From Actinomycetota bacterium (GTDB lineage: Bacteria > Actinomycetota > Acidimicrobiia > IMCC26256 > JACDBD01), in assembly GCA_013695115.1 (NCBI GenBank), contig JACDBD010000250.1, forward strand, positions 1 through 7,195: a DNA stretch of 7,195 bases, given 5' to 3'. Under the pieces are notes generated by a model. It was not told the origin of the DNA. It did not search any database and saw nothing but the letters and a program-made list of their open reading frames with translations. Position 1 is the first letter of the stretch, and each line of letters starts with the position of its first letter. Both the position numbers and the translations under genes were made by a program. Positions 1 through 5,388 of this stretch are shown here, piece after piece.

Positions 1-304
1 ACCACAGCGCGGTCGTCCCGAATGTCCGGAAGGTGGCGGCGTAGATGTACGGGACCAGCGGCGGCTTGCGGTCGACTGCCTCCTGGTAGATCTGGCCGCC
101 GTCGTTGATGACCTCGGCCTGGGTGGCCAGGAACGTCTCGTCGGTGTTGAAGACGTCGACGACGTAGCCCGGCACCCGCAACGCCAGCGCCAGCAGCAGC
201 AACAGGAGGAACACCTGCAGCATCTGGGCGCGGGTCCAGGGCGCGCCGGCTCGCGGCGTCGCAGGAGCGGCAACCGCCGCTGGAGACTCGAGCTGTCGGT
301 TCAT
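1..304 (-). CDS. GT-C family glycosyltransferase (PMT/ArnT-like), N-terminal part, cut by window edge
   Basis: Reading the minus strand from the ATG at 304-302 gives 101 residues before the window ends. A proline/alanine-rich cytosolic leader of about 28 residues is followed by a first membrane span (about 30-43, a run of leucines). Then comes an extracytoplasmic loop with the acidic pair D56-E57 in the setting FNTDETFLATQAE, and further on DRKPPLVPYIY (78-88). This order, span 1, DE in loop 1, then a K-P-P-L segment entering the next span, is characteristic of the PMT_2/ArnT branch of GT-C enzymes. These transfer a sugar from a polyprenyl-phosphate donor on the outer face of the membrane; the loop-1 Asp is the usual catalytic residue. 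Donor and acceptor cannot be told from this fragment. An in-frame GTG at 307-305 is an alternative start. No Shine-Dalgarno or TANNNT element lies immediately upstream. The gene follows the 426-2702 gene on the same strand after 121 bp and may share its transcript. Confidence 0.82.
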   Translation of the reverse strand, partial: MNRQLESPAAVAAPATPRAGAPWTRAQMLQVFLLLLLLALALRVPGYVVDVFNTDETFLATQAEVINDGGQIYQEAVDRKPPLVPYIYAATFRTFGTTALW

Positions 305-360
305 CACCAAGCCGAACGGGCCAGATGGAAGGGGAGGTTTTCGGAGCGCCGGGCCGAGCC

Positions 361-369
361 ATTCTGACA
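361..369 (-). promoter_or_regulatory. Weak candidate extended -10 promoter for the glycosyltransferase
   Basis: In the 121-bp gap 305-425 the only A/T-leaning patch reads, on the minus strand, TGT followed by CAGAAT. That is an extended -10 (TGN) plus a hexamer matching 4 of 6 of TATAAT, with the A at position 2 and the T at position 6 kept. No convincing -35 is visible. Initiation would fall near 354 and give a leader of about 50 nt. The rest of the gap shows nothing recognisable apart from a direct repeat of TGACA at 365-369 and 374-378. Confidence 0.22.
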
Positions 370-425
370 CGCATGACAACGATGCCGCCTCTCGGAGCGT
401 TCCCGATCGCCCCGCCGGCGACACA

Positions 426-2702
426 TCACCCCCGGCGCACGCCCGAGGGCTGCCGGGGCACGACCTTCTCGCCCGTCCCCTCGCGCACCCGCGTCAGCAC
501 GACCACCAGCACCGAGGTCAAGGTGCCCAGCATGACGCCGGGGACGGCGATCCCCGAGTCGTTGAGCGTGAAGCCCAACACCGCCAGCACCAACACGCCG
601 ACGATCGCGGCCTGCAGCTCGGGGAAGCGCGCAGTCAGGTCGCGCAGGCTGACCGGCGAACGCCGCGCCAGATAGGCGAGGAAAACCAGCGCGACCGGCA
701 CGATCAGGCCCCACACCGACGTCGAAAGGGTCTCGAGGCTCGAGCCGAGCTTCCGCTCGATGATCGTGGCGACACCCGCCACGCCCTCGTCTCCGAAGAG
801 CACGACGAGGCGCCCCAGGTGGGTGCGCTTGTCGACCGGCCGGGCGAGGTCGATGAGCGCGAACCCGCCCAGCGCGAGCACGGTGCCGACCGCGACCAGC
901 GCCACGACCCGCGGGCGCACCTGCCAGCCGAGCAGCAGGATGCCGGTGATCGCGAACGCCGGCGCCATCGACAGCACCCCGCCGACGTCGGAGCCCCAGA
1001 ACGGCATCCCGTCGACGACGAGAACGACCGCCAGCACGGCCACGCCCGCCCACGCCCCGCGCCGCCGACCGATGCGATTGGCGAGGAAGGCCGCCAACAA
1101 CACCGTCGAGCCCGCCAGCGCGGCGTAGGCGAGGTTCCCGAAGCCCGCGAAGCGACCGGCGACGGTCGGTGAGTATCCGAACGCGCTGTTGAGTTGGAGC
1201 GGCGCGCCGAGCAGGACGTCGACGACCAGCACACCCACCGTGACCGCCAGCGCGGCCAGGACGGAATCTCGAGGATCGTTGTGCCCCACGACCTCGTACG
1301 CGGCCGCGAGCGCGAGTGCAACCGACACGAGGAACACCCAGTACAGGGCGGCTCCGAGGTCGTGGAAGGGCAGAGTGCGGGCGAGGTACACGGCCGGCAA
1401 GAAGCCGAGGAGCGCGAGCGCCGTTCCCCGGAGCGCGCCGGCGACGCCGCGCCCGCGCACCCGCCCCATCAGCCACAGTGCCGCGGCCACCGCCACCGCG
1501 AGCTGGCCCACGACGAACACCGTCGTCACCTGGCTCCCGTGTCCGTCTCGGAACCGGGCGGCCTCGTCGGCGTCGACGAGGAAGTCGCGCCGATCCGAAG
1601 CGCTTCCGCCCTCGCGCCCCACTTCGAACGGACGGCCCTCCATGGACGTCGGCCGGTCGATGTCGAGTAGGTCGAGGATCGTGGGCGCCACGTCGACGAG
1701 CTGCACGAAACCCGATCGGCGCGTGGTCGCGGAACGGAGCAGCCCGGGCTCGACGCCGGGGGCACGCAACGCGGCCACCGTGAGCGTGATCTCCCGCTGG
1801 GGGTGCGCCGGTCCGACCACCACCACGGCATCGCGTTCGGGATCGATCCGGCCGAGGAGATCGCCGACCAGCTCGTCCGACTGCCGCAAGGCGTCCGCGG
1901 TCAACTGCTTGCGTCGGGCGGGGGTGGCGGAGCCCCGATAGGCATCGGTCCGGGCCAGTTCGGACGCCTCGACCAGGACGACCGACTCCCGCTTCCACAC
2001 CTCGTCGAACGCGGCGACGACCGCTTCGTTGTCGTAGCGGAGCCCGAACACCGCGCCCCGGTCCTCGACCAGGAGCTCGGGCCCAACCGCCCCACCCGGG
2101 ACCACGCCGTCCTCGTCCATGAGCGCGCTGACCGCCTGGCGGCGGTAGACCGGCGGCACGTCGCTGGGCTCGCTGCCGTCGGCGTTGGCGATGACCGCTC
2201 GCGCGTAGCCCGCGTCCGCGAGGGCCTCCCCGAGCGCGCCGGGCTCGGCGTCGAACGGCAGCGCCTCGTTACGGTCGACGATGTCGGCGATCCCCATCTG
2301 GACGACACCCTCGGTCACGGTCCGCCCCGTCCGCCGCTCGAACACGACGCCGGCGGTGTCGACCCCGAAGGGCTCATCGACGCCGAGTCCGAGCCCATCC
2401 ATCGTGCCGTTGTCACCGATCGCGCGGGTCCCGGCCCCGAGCGTGATGTAGCCGTCGCCCAAGCGCGTCGCGCGCCGGTCGAGGCTCGCCCGGGTCGTGA
2501 GGTCGCCGATGGCCGACTCGCGGAAGAGCCGGTCGAAGTTGGGCAGGTCCATGCGGTCGAAGTCGGCCCACGACACGTTCGGCAACGTCACCACCAGCAC
2601 GCGCTCGACGCGTGCAGAGGAAGAGCTCGTGGCCGCGGGCGATGACTGCGACAGCAGCGCGCCGGCGATCGCCGCGACCGCGAAGACCGGCCTCATTGGC
2701 AT
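426..2702 (-). CDS. Exported alkaline-phosphatase-like domain fused to a polytopic membrane domain
   Basis: The protein has 758 residues. A cleavable-looking signal sequence (1-24) precedes an extracytoplasmic domain to about residue 390, then about 11-12 membrane spans from 393 to 738. The soluble part has the AlkP/sulfatase-superfamily outline: strand VLVVTL at 35-40, LPNFDRLF at 53-60, and near its end SATTRR (324-329) and VDVAPTILDLL (336-346). A GYITLGAGTRA motif (84-94) sits in the first half. The membrane part has GRFAGFGN (516-523), GSDVGG (570-575) and NDSGI (714-718). From memory, large uncharacterised Firmicutes and actinobacterial membrane proteins share this combination; I know no established name or activity. 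The canonical metal ligands are not evident: PN stands at 41-42 where an Asp is expected, and GPAHP at 297-301 replaces the usual DHG. Catalysis is therefore uncertain. The ATG at 2702 is chosen because TACAGT lies 7 nt upstream; ATG 2696-2694 is the alternative. A role in envelope lipid or polymer chemistry is inferred from the neighbours. Confidence 0.85.
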   Translation of the reverse strand: MPMRPVFAVAAIAGALLSQSSPAATSSSSARVERVLVVTLPNVSWADFDRMDLPNFDRLFRESAIGDLTTRASLDRRATRLGDGYITLGAGTRAIGDNGTMDGLGLGVDEPFGVDTAGVVFERRTGRTVTEGVVQMGIADIVDRNEALPFDAEPGALGEALADAGYARAVIANADGSEPSDVPPVYRRQAVSALMDEDGVVPGGAVGPELLVEDRGAVFGLRYDNEAVVAAFDEVWKRESVVLVEASELARTDAYRGSATPARRKQLTADALRQSDELVGDLLGRIDPERDAVVVVGPAHPQREITLTVAALRAPGVEPGLLRSATTRRSGFVQLVDVAPTILDLLDIDRPTSMEGRPFEVGREGGSASDRRDFLVDADEAARFRDGHGSQVTTVFVVGQLAVAVAAALWLMGRVRGRGVAGALRGTALALLGFLPAVYLARTLPFHDLGAALYWVFLVSVALALAAAYEVVGHNDPRDSVLAALAVTVGVLVVDVLLGAPLQLNSAFGYSPTVAGRFAGFGNLAYAALAGSTVLLAAFLANRIGRRRGAWAGVAVLAVVLVVDGMPFWGSDVGGVLSMAPAFAITGILLLGWQVRPRVVALVAVGTVLALGGFALIDLARPVDKRTHLGRLVVLFGDEGVAGVATIIERKLGSSLETLSTSVWGLIVPVALVFLAYLARRSPVSLRDLTARFPELQAAIVGVLVLAVLGFTLNDSGIAVPGVMLGTLTSVLVVVLTRVREGTGEKVVPRQPSGVRRG

Positions 2703-2709
2703 CCGGGCG

Positions 2710-2715
2710 ACTGTA
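2710..2715 (-). promoter_or_regulatory. Leaderless -10 element (TACAGT) for the AlkP-like gene
   Basis: On the minus strand TACAGT matches TANNNT and is followed by 7 nt (CGCCCGG) and the ATG at 2702. That spacing puts the transcription start at or next to the start codon. No Shine-Dalgarno sequence is present. No clear -35 is seen. Confidence 0.5.
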
Positions 2716-2743
2716 CGCGGCGGAATCGATCTGAACCGACCAG

Positions 2744-2749
2744 TAGCAT
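2744..2749 (+). promoter_or_regulatory. Leaderless -10 element (TAGCAT) for the PAP2_3-type gene
   Basis: TAGCAT matches TANNNT and lies 9 nt before the GTG at 2759. There is no purine-rich ribosome binding site between them. The opposing element at 2710-2715 serves the other strand, so the -35 regions of the two promoters would overlap in 2716-2743. That stretch contains the small palindrome ATCGAT at 2725-2730. Confidence 0.45.
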
Positions 2750-2758
2750 CGCCGTCCC

Positions 2759-3634
2759 GTGACCGACGCCACGGAGAGACCCGCCACCGAGGGACCCCTG
2801 GCGCGCCGCTTCCGCGGCGGCTGGATCGTGGAGATCGTGGCGCTGCGCGCGATCTACCAGGTGTACACGTGGGTCCGGAACGGTCCCTTGCAGGGCTCCA
2901 CCCACGTCGCGTTCCGGCACGCGAAGCAGGTTCTCCGGCTCGAGCAGCTGCTGTGGCTGGACCACGAGCGGACGATCCAGCAGTGGTTCCTCCCGCACCG
3001 GGCGCTGGTCGGGCTGGCGAACGTCTACCACGGGCCGCCGCACATGGTGGTCACGATCGTGTGCTTCGTCTGGCTGTACCGGGCGGCACCGAAGCGCTAC
3101 GTGCGCTGGCGCAACGCGTTCGTCTTCATGCTCCCGCTCGCTCTCCTCGGCTTCTGGCTCTACCCGCTCATGCCCCCGGCGAACATGCCGGCGCGCTACG
3201 GGATCATCGACACCAAGGCCGAGTACTTCAACTTCGGGGGACCGCAGCGCATCGAGTACGAGCCCGACGGCGAACCGACCGACGAGTACCTGGGCAGCCA
3301 CGGCAATCCCTACGCGGGGATGCCGAGCCTCCACGTGGGCTGGGCGGCGTGGTCGGTGCTGGCGGTCTGGCCACTGGCGCGCCGCCGCTGGCAAAAGGCC
3401 GCGTTGATCGGGCACACAGTCCTTTCGTTCTTCGCGGTCACCGTCACCGGGCAGCACCGACTGATCGACATCGCCGCCGGCTGCGCGCTCCTCGCCGGCG
3501 CCTACGGCCTCGCGGTGCTGCTCGAGCGGCTGCTCGCGTTGCGAGGGTCCCGACCCGGTACGCCGAACAAAGCCACCGCGACCGAGGCCATCACGACGCC
3601 TACCGCGGCGCCGCCCACCACGTCGAGCGGGTAG
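2759..3634 (+). CDS. PAP2_3-type membrane enzyme (inositol-phosphorylceramide-synthase-like)
   Basis: A 291-residue integral membrane protein with about six hydrophobic segments. The PAP2-superfamily catalytic residues appear in the Aur1/PAP2_3 form: GMPSLHVGW with H192, and TGQHRLID with H233 and D237. The classical KX6RP motif of phosphatases is not evident. A long polar loop (about 146-187) precedes the PSLH motif. Enzymes of this branch act on the outer membrane face through a histidine nucleophile, either hydrolysing lipid phosphates or moving a phospho-head-group between lipids, as yeast Aur1 does with phosphoinositol. Which of these applies here cannot be read from the sequence. The GTG start follows a TAGCAT element by 9 nt and gives a natural N-terminus ahead of the first span. 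The last 43 residues are encoded in the 133 bp that overlap the convergent PAP2 phosphatase. The final 28, rich in Thr/Ala/Pro, look like a loose tail of low conservation. Confidence 0.85.
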   Translation: MTDATERPATEGPLARRFRGGWIVEIVALRAIYQVYTWVRNGPLQGSTHVAFRHAKQVLRLEQLLWLDHERTIQQWFLPHRALVGLANVYHGPPHMVVTIVCFVWLYRAAPKRYVRWRNAFVFMLPLALLGFWLYPLMPPANMPARYGIIDTKAEYFNFGGPQRIEYEPDGEPTDEYLGSHGNPYAGMPSLHVGWAAWSVLAVWPLARRRWQKAALIGHTVLSFFAVTVTGQHRLIDIAAGCALLAGAYGLAVLLERLLALRGSRPGTPNKATATEAITTPTAAPPTTSSG

Positions 3635-4170
3635 TGGACGCCGACGTAGACGCGCGCGACCCCCACCATTGCCGCGACCGCCCACGCGGCGGGCCGCCAC
3701 CGGCGGGGCAGCCACCACACGACTACACCCGCGATCGCGAAGGCCACCGCCGCGTGGGTCGACGGGTACCCGAGCCCCTCGGCCGTGTCGCGCGGCACGA
3801 CATCGGTCACTGACGCAAGCGGCCGGGGTCGCTCGAACACGTCCTTGAGGCCGTCGGACGCGAAGCGGGCGGCGAGACCGGCCACGATCACCGCGGCCGT
3901 CGCCTGCCACCGCCGGCGCGCCCAGAGGAGGATGCCCGCCGCGACTCCGACGGCCGGGAGTGTCCCGAGTTGCATCAGGGCGCGGATCGGCGGGGCCAAC
4001 AGGTCCGGGAGCCGAGCCACCACGCGGAACCCGTCGACCTCCGCACCCGGGACGTCACCACCGTTCACGAGCACGGCGGTGACCGCGAACGCGACGACTG
4101 CGATGCCGGCTCGACGTTCCAGGGCGCGCACCGGTCGGGCGAGACGGTCGCGGGTTGGCGGGCGACGCAC
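3502..4170 (-). CDS. PAP2 superfamily lipid phosphatase
   Basis: From the GTG at 4170-4168 the product has 222 residues, a normal length for a bacterial PAP2 phosphatase (PgpB/BcrC-like). All three signature motifs are present: KX6RP (K109 to R116-P117 in KDVFERPRP), PSTH (136-139, variant of PSGH) and RX5HX3D (R173, H179, D183 in ARVYVGVHYPLD). About five to six hydrophobic segments surround them. The active site would face outward and remove phosphate from a lipid such as phosphatidic acid, phosphatidylglycerophosphate or undecaprenyl diphosphate; the substrate is not determined by the motifs. The start is chosen because TATCGT (4184-4179) lies 8 nt upstream and because longer reading runs into the antisense of the GDPD gene. 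The 3' end overlaps the convergent PAP2_3-type gene by 133 bp, covering the last hydrophobic segment and a Ser/Arg-rich tail. The reading frame upstream of 4170 stays open but looks like a shadow of the neighbour. Confidence 0.9.
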   Translation of the reverse strand: MRRPPTRDRLARPVRALERRAGIAVVAFAVTAVLVNGGDVPGAEVDGFRVVARLPDLLAPPIRALMQLGTLPAVGVAAGILLWARRRWQATAAVIVAGLAARFASDGLKDVFERPRPLASVTDVVPRDTAEGLGYPSTHAAVAFAIAGVVVWWLPRRWRPAAWAVAAMVGVARVYVGVHYPLDVVGGAAVGVVMASVAVALFGVPGRDPRNASSRSSSTARP

Positions 4171-4178
4171 GGGCGCGG

Positions 4179-4184
4179 ACGATA
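4179..4184 (-). promoter_or_regulatory. Leaderless -10 element (TATCGT) for the PAP2 phosphatase
   Basis: TATCGT on the minus strand matches TANNNT and precedes the GTG at 4170 by 8 nt. It is part of the palindrome GATATC (4181-4186), which read on the plus strand gives the weaker TATCGG, 7 nt before an in-frame GTG (4196) of the divergent GDPD gene. Confidence 0.5.
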
Positions 4185-4207
4185 TCGGGCGGCGTGTGTT
4201 CGCGCGC

Positions 4208-4213
4208 GAAACT
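4208..4213 (+). promoter_or_regulatory. Candidate leaderless -10 element (GAAACT) for the GDPD gene
   Basis: GAAACT keeps the two most important -10 bases (A at position 2, T at position 6) and lies 6 nt before the GTG at 4220, standard spacing for initiation at the start codon. It lacks the first T, so it is weaker than the other elements in this window. The alternative is TATCGG at 4183-4188 serving GTG 4196. Confidence 0.3.
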
Positions 4214-4219
4214 CCCGGC

Positions 4220-4924
4220 GTGCTGCCCGTGATCCTCGCCCACCGTGCCGGCGCCCATGGCGGGGCCGAGAACAGCCTCTCGGCCATCCGGCGGGCGCCC
4301 GAGCTCGGCGCCGACGGGGTCGAGATCGACGTGCGCCGCACGCGCGACGGGGTCGCGATCGTCATGCACGACCTGATCCCGGTGCGAACCGCGCGCTGGC
4401 CGATCCCGATCCGGTGGATGACGGCCAAGTGCGTCGCGCGGCTCCGCCTGACCAACGGCGAGCGGGTGCCGACCCTGGCTGACGCCTTCGGCGCCGCCCG
4501 TCCCGGCCTGGTGTTCGCGGTCGAGCTCAAGGAAGAAGGCGCGACGGGCGCGGTGCTCGACACAGTGCGGTCGGCGGGCGACGGGCTGACTGTTCAGATC
4601 TGGACCAACGACGAGCCGGTCGTCCGGTTCTTCGCCCGCGAGGCACCTGATCTCGAGATTGTGTTGATGCGGGGCGAGCAGCCCTCCGACGATGTCGCCG
4701 GCCTCCTCGCCGATGCCCGCGAGTGGGGTGCCGACAGCGTGGCCGTGAACCCGCGCCGGGTGGGGGCGAAGGTGTTCGACGGGGCCCGCGACGCCGGCTT
4801 GCGCGTCTACACCGGCTTCCACGACCTCGAGCAACAGGAGCGCATCCTGACGGCGGCTTCGCCGCTCGCCGGGTTCACCACTGAGTGGCCGGGTGAGGCC
4901 CGGGCCCGATTGGCCCGGTGGTAA
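4220..4924 (+). CDS. Glycerophosphodiester phosphodiesterase (GDPD family)
   Basis: The 234-residue product has the GDPD TIM-barrel landmarks in order: AHR at 7-9 (H8, R9), EN at 17-18, GADGVEIDV at 30-38 (E35, D37), MHD at 49-51 (H50) and VELK at 101-104 (E102, K104). Toward the end GFTTEWPGEA takes the place of the usual terminal ITDxP motif. The two His residues and the acidic ligands for the divalent metal are present, so it should be active. The family hydrolyses glycerophosphodiesters, from deacylated phospholipids, to glycerol-3-phosphate and an alcohol. No signal peptide is seen, so it is probably cytoplasmic. GTG 4220 puts the barrel's first strand at the N-terminus, as in typical members; GTG 4196 would add 8 residues. 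The open frame extends to 3785, but that part is antisense to the PAP2 gene and lacks family similarity. The stop codon TAA at 4922 forms the start of the next promoter element. Confidence 0.9.
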   Translation: MLPVILAHRAGAHGGAENSLSAIRRAPELGADGVEIDVRRTRDGVAIVMHDLIPVRTARWPIPIRWMTAKCVARLRLTNGERVPTLADAFGAARPGLVFAVELKEEGATGAVLDTVRSAGDGLTVQIWTNDEPVVRFFAREAPDLEIVLMRGEQPSDDVAGLLADAREWGADSVAVNPRRVGAKVFDGARDAGLRVYTGFHDLEQQERILTAASPLAGFTTEWPGEARARLARW

Positions 4925-4927
4925 CGT
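4922..4927 (+). promoter_or_regulatory. Leaderless -10 element (TAACGT) embedded in the GDPD stop codon
   Basis: TAACGT matches TANNNT and lies 9 nt before the ATG at 4937, the same spacing as the element at 2744-2749. Its first three bases are the TAA stop codon of the upstream gene. The 9-nt spacer has no Shine-Dalgarno sequence. No -35 is evident. It would drive the three-gene operon 4937-6290. Confidence 0.45.
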
Positions 4928-4936
4928 CCGCGGCCG

Positions 4937-5197
4937 ATGTGCATGAACTGCGTGACCAGCACCGAGTTCCTCGTCGTGAACGGCGCCATCGTCGCCGGCG
5001 CGGCGACGCACGGTGCCCGCCAGGTCGGCGCGGCGCTCGGGCTCGTGCAGCTGTCGAGCCGGGCCGAGCGCAAGGCCAGCGCCCACATGCAGGACGTCGC
5101 GTTCATCGCCGGTCTCGGCCTCGATCCCGACACCGTCCTCGGCCCCGGCCCGAGTGAGCCGTCACCTCCCGTGATGGCCCCCAGCCTGGTCGAGTGA
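4937..5197 (+). CDS. Small uncharacterised protein with N-terminal CxxC (CMNC)
   Basis: An 86-residue protein I do not recognise. It opens with MCMNC, placing a CxxC pair (C2, C5) at the very N-terminus. A mildly hydrophobic, Gly/Ala/Val-rich stretch follows (about 11-38). Next come a charged patch (SRAERKASAH, 41-50), the segment FIAGLGLDPDTVLGP (56-70) and a Pro/Ser-rich tail. The cysteines could bind a metal or be redox active; nothing else in the sequence supports a function. ATG 4937 is preferred over ATG 4943 because of the TAACGT element 9 nt upstream and because only it keeps C2. The gene is first in an operon: its TGA stop overlaps the GTG start of the next gene in GTGA at 5194-5197. 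G/C-rich third positions and the coupled layout argue that it is translated. Confidence 0.7.
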   Translation: MCMNCVTSTEFLVVNGAIVAGAATHGARQVGAALGLVQLSSRAERKASAHMQDVAFIAGLGLDPDTVLGPGPSEPSPPVMAPSLVE

Positions 5198-5388
5198 GCC
5201 CGCGTCGCCTCTGGCGCGACCACGAAGAAGGCGTGCTGTACGCGGTCGCGGTGGTCGTCTACATCGCGCTGGGCTATGTCTTCAAGACCATCGTCCTCAA
5301 CTGGATCGTGGGCCCGCTCTTCCCGCTGCTGGTCGTCTACCTCGTTCCCACGTGGCTCCGTCGGCTCCGGGCGAGGTGGGCCCGGTGA
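5194..5388 (+). CDS. Small two-span membrane protein of unknown function
   Basis: A 64-residue protein with two probable membrane spans, about 13-31 (VLYAVAVVVYIALGYVF) and 33-53 (IVLNWIVGPLFPLLVVYL), and basic ends (RRLWR at 4-8, RRLRARWAR at 56-64). The positive-inside rule suggests both termini are cytoplasmic. It resembles no family I can name. It overlaps its neighbours on both sides by 4 bp (GTGA at 5194-5197 and 5385-5388), which implies translational coupling. Its position between the CMNC protein and the YdjM-like hydrolase suggests an accessory or partner role for one of them, which is inference only. Confidence 0.72.
   Translation: MSPRRLWRDHEEGVLYAVAVVVYIALGYVFKTIVLNWIVGPLFPLLVVYLVPTWLRRLRARWAR

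Noticed and set aside
365..378. Direct repeat TGACA-N4-TGACA as an operator
   Set aside because: Two 5-mers nine bases apart are too short to support a binding site alone; noted only within the weak promoter entry.
304..1998. 564-codon open frame on the minus strand inside the AlkP-like gene
   Set aside because: The translation is Arg/Gly/Ala-rich with no motif, as expected for an out-of-frame reading of a high-GC gene. The overlapping 426-2702 frame has a signal peptide, spans and family motifs.
3533..3556. Two adjacent short inverted repeats as a bidirectional terminator in the PAP2 overlap
   Set aside because: Stems are only 4-5 bp with tiny loops and no T run; both fall within codons of two genes, so they are not listed as a feature.
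2497..3813. 438-codon plus-strand frame over the divergent region and the PAP2_3 gene
   Set aside because: Low-complexity Arg/Pro-rich translation; the +1-shifted 2759-3634 frame has the catalytic motifs.
3785..4219. N-terminal extension of the GDPD frame
   Set aside because: It is antisense to the PAP2 phosphatase, is Ser/Arg/Thr-rich and lacks domain similarity. The GDPD barrel begins at about 4220.
4171..4563. N-terminal extension of the PAP2 phosphatase frame
   Set aside because: It is antisense to the GDPD gene and has no PAP2 features; a GTG at 4170 with TATCGT upstream gives a normal-length protein.
4055..5086. 343-codon minus-strand frame opposite the GDPD and CMNC genes
   Set aside because: Shadow of the plus-strand genes; composition is His/Arg/Gly-rich without motifs.
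5352..5384. Upstream GTG start for the YdjM-like gene
   Set aside because: It would add 11 residues lying inside the previous gene. GTG 5385 has a Shine-Dalgarno and the GTGA coupling.
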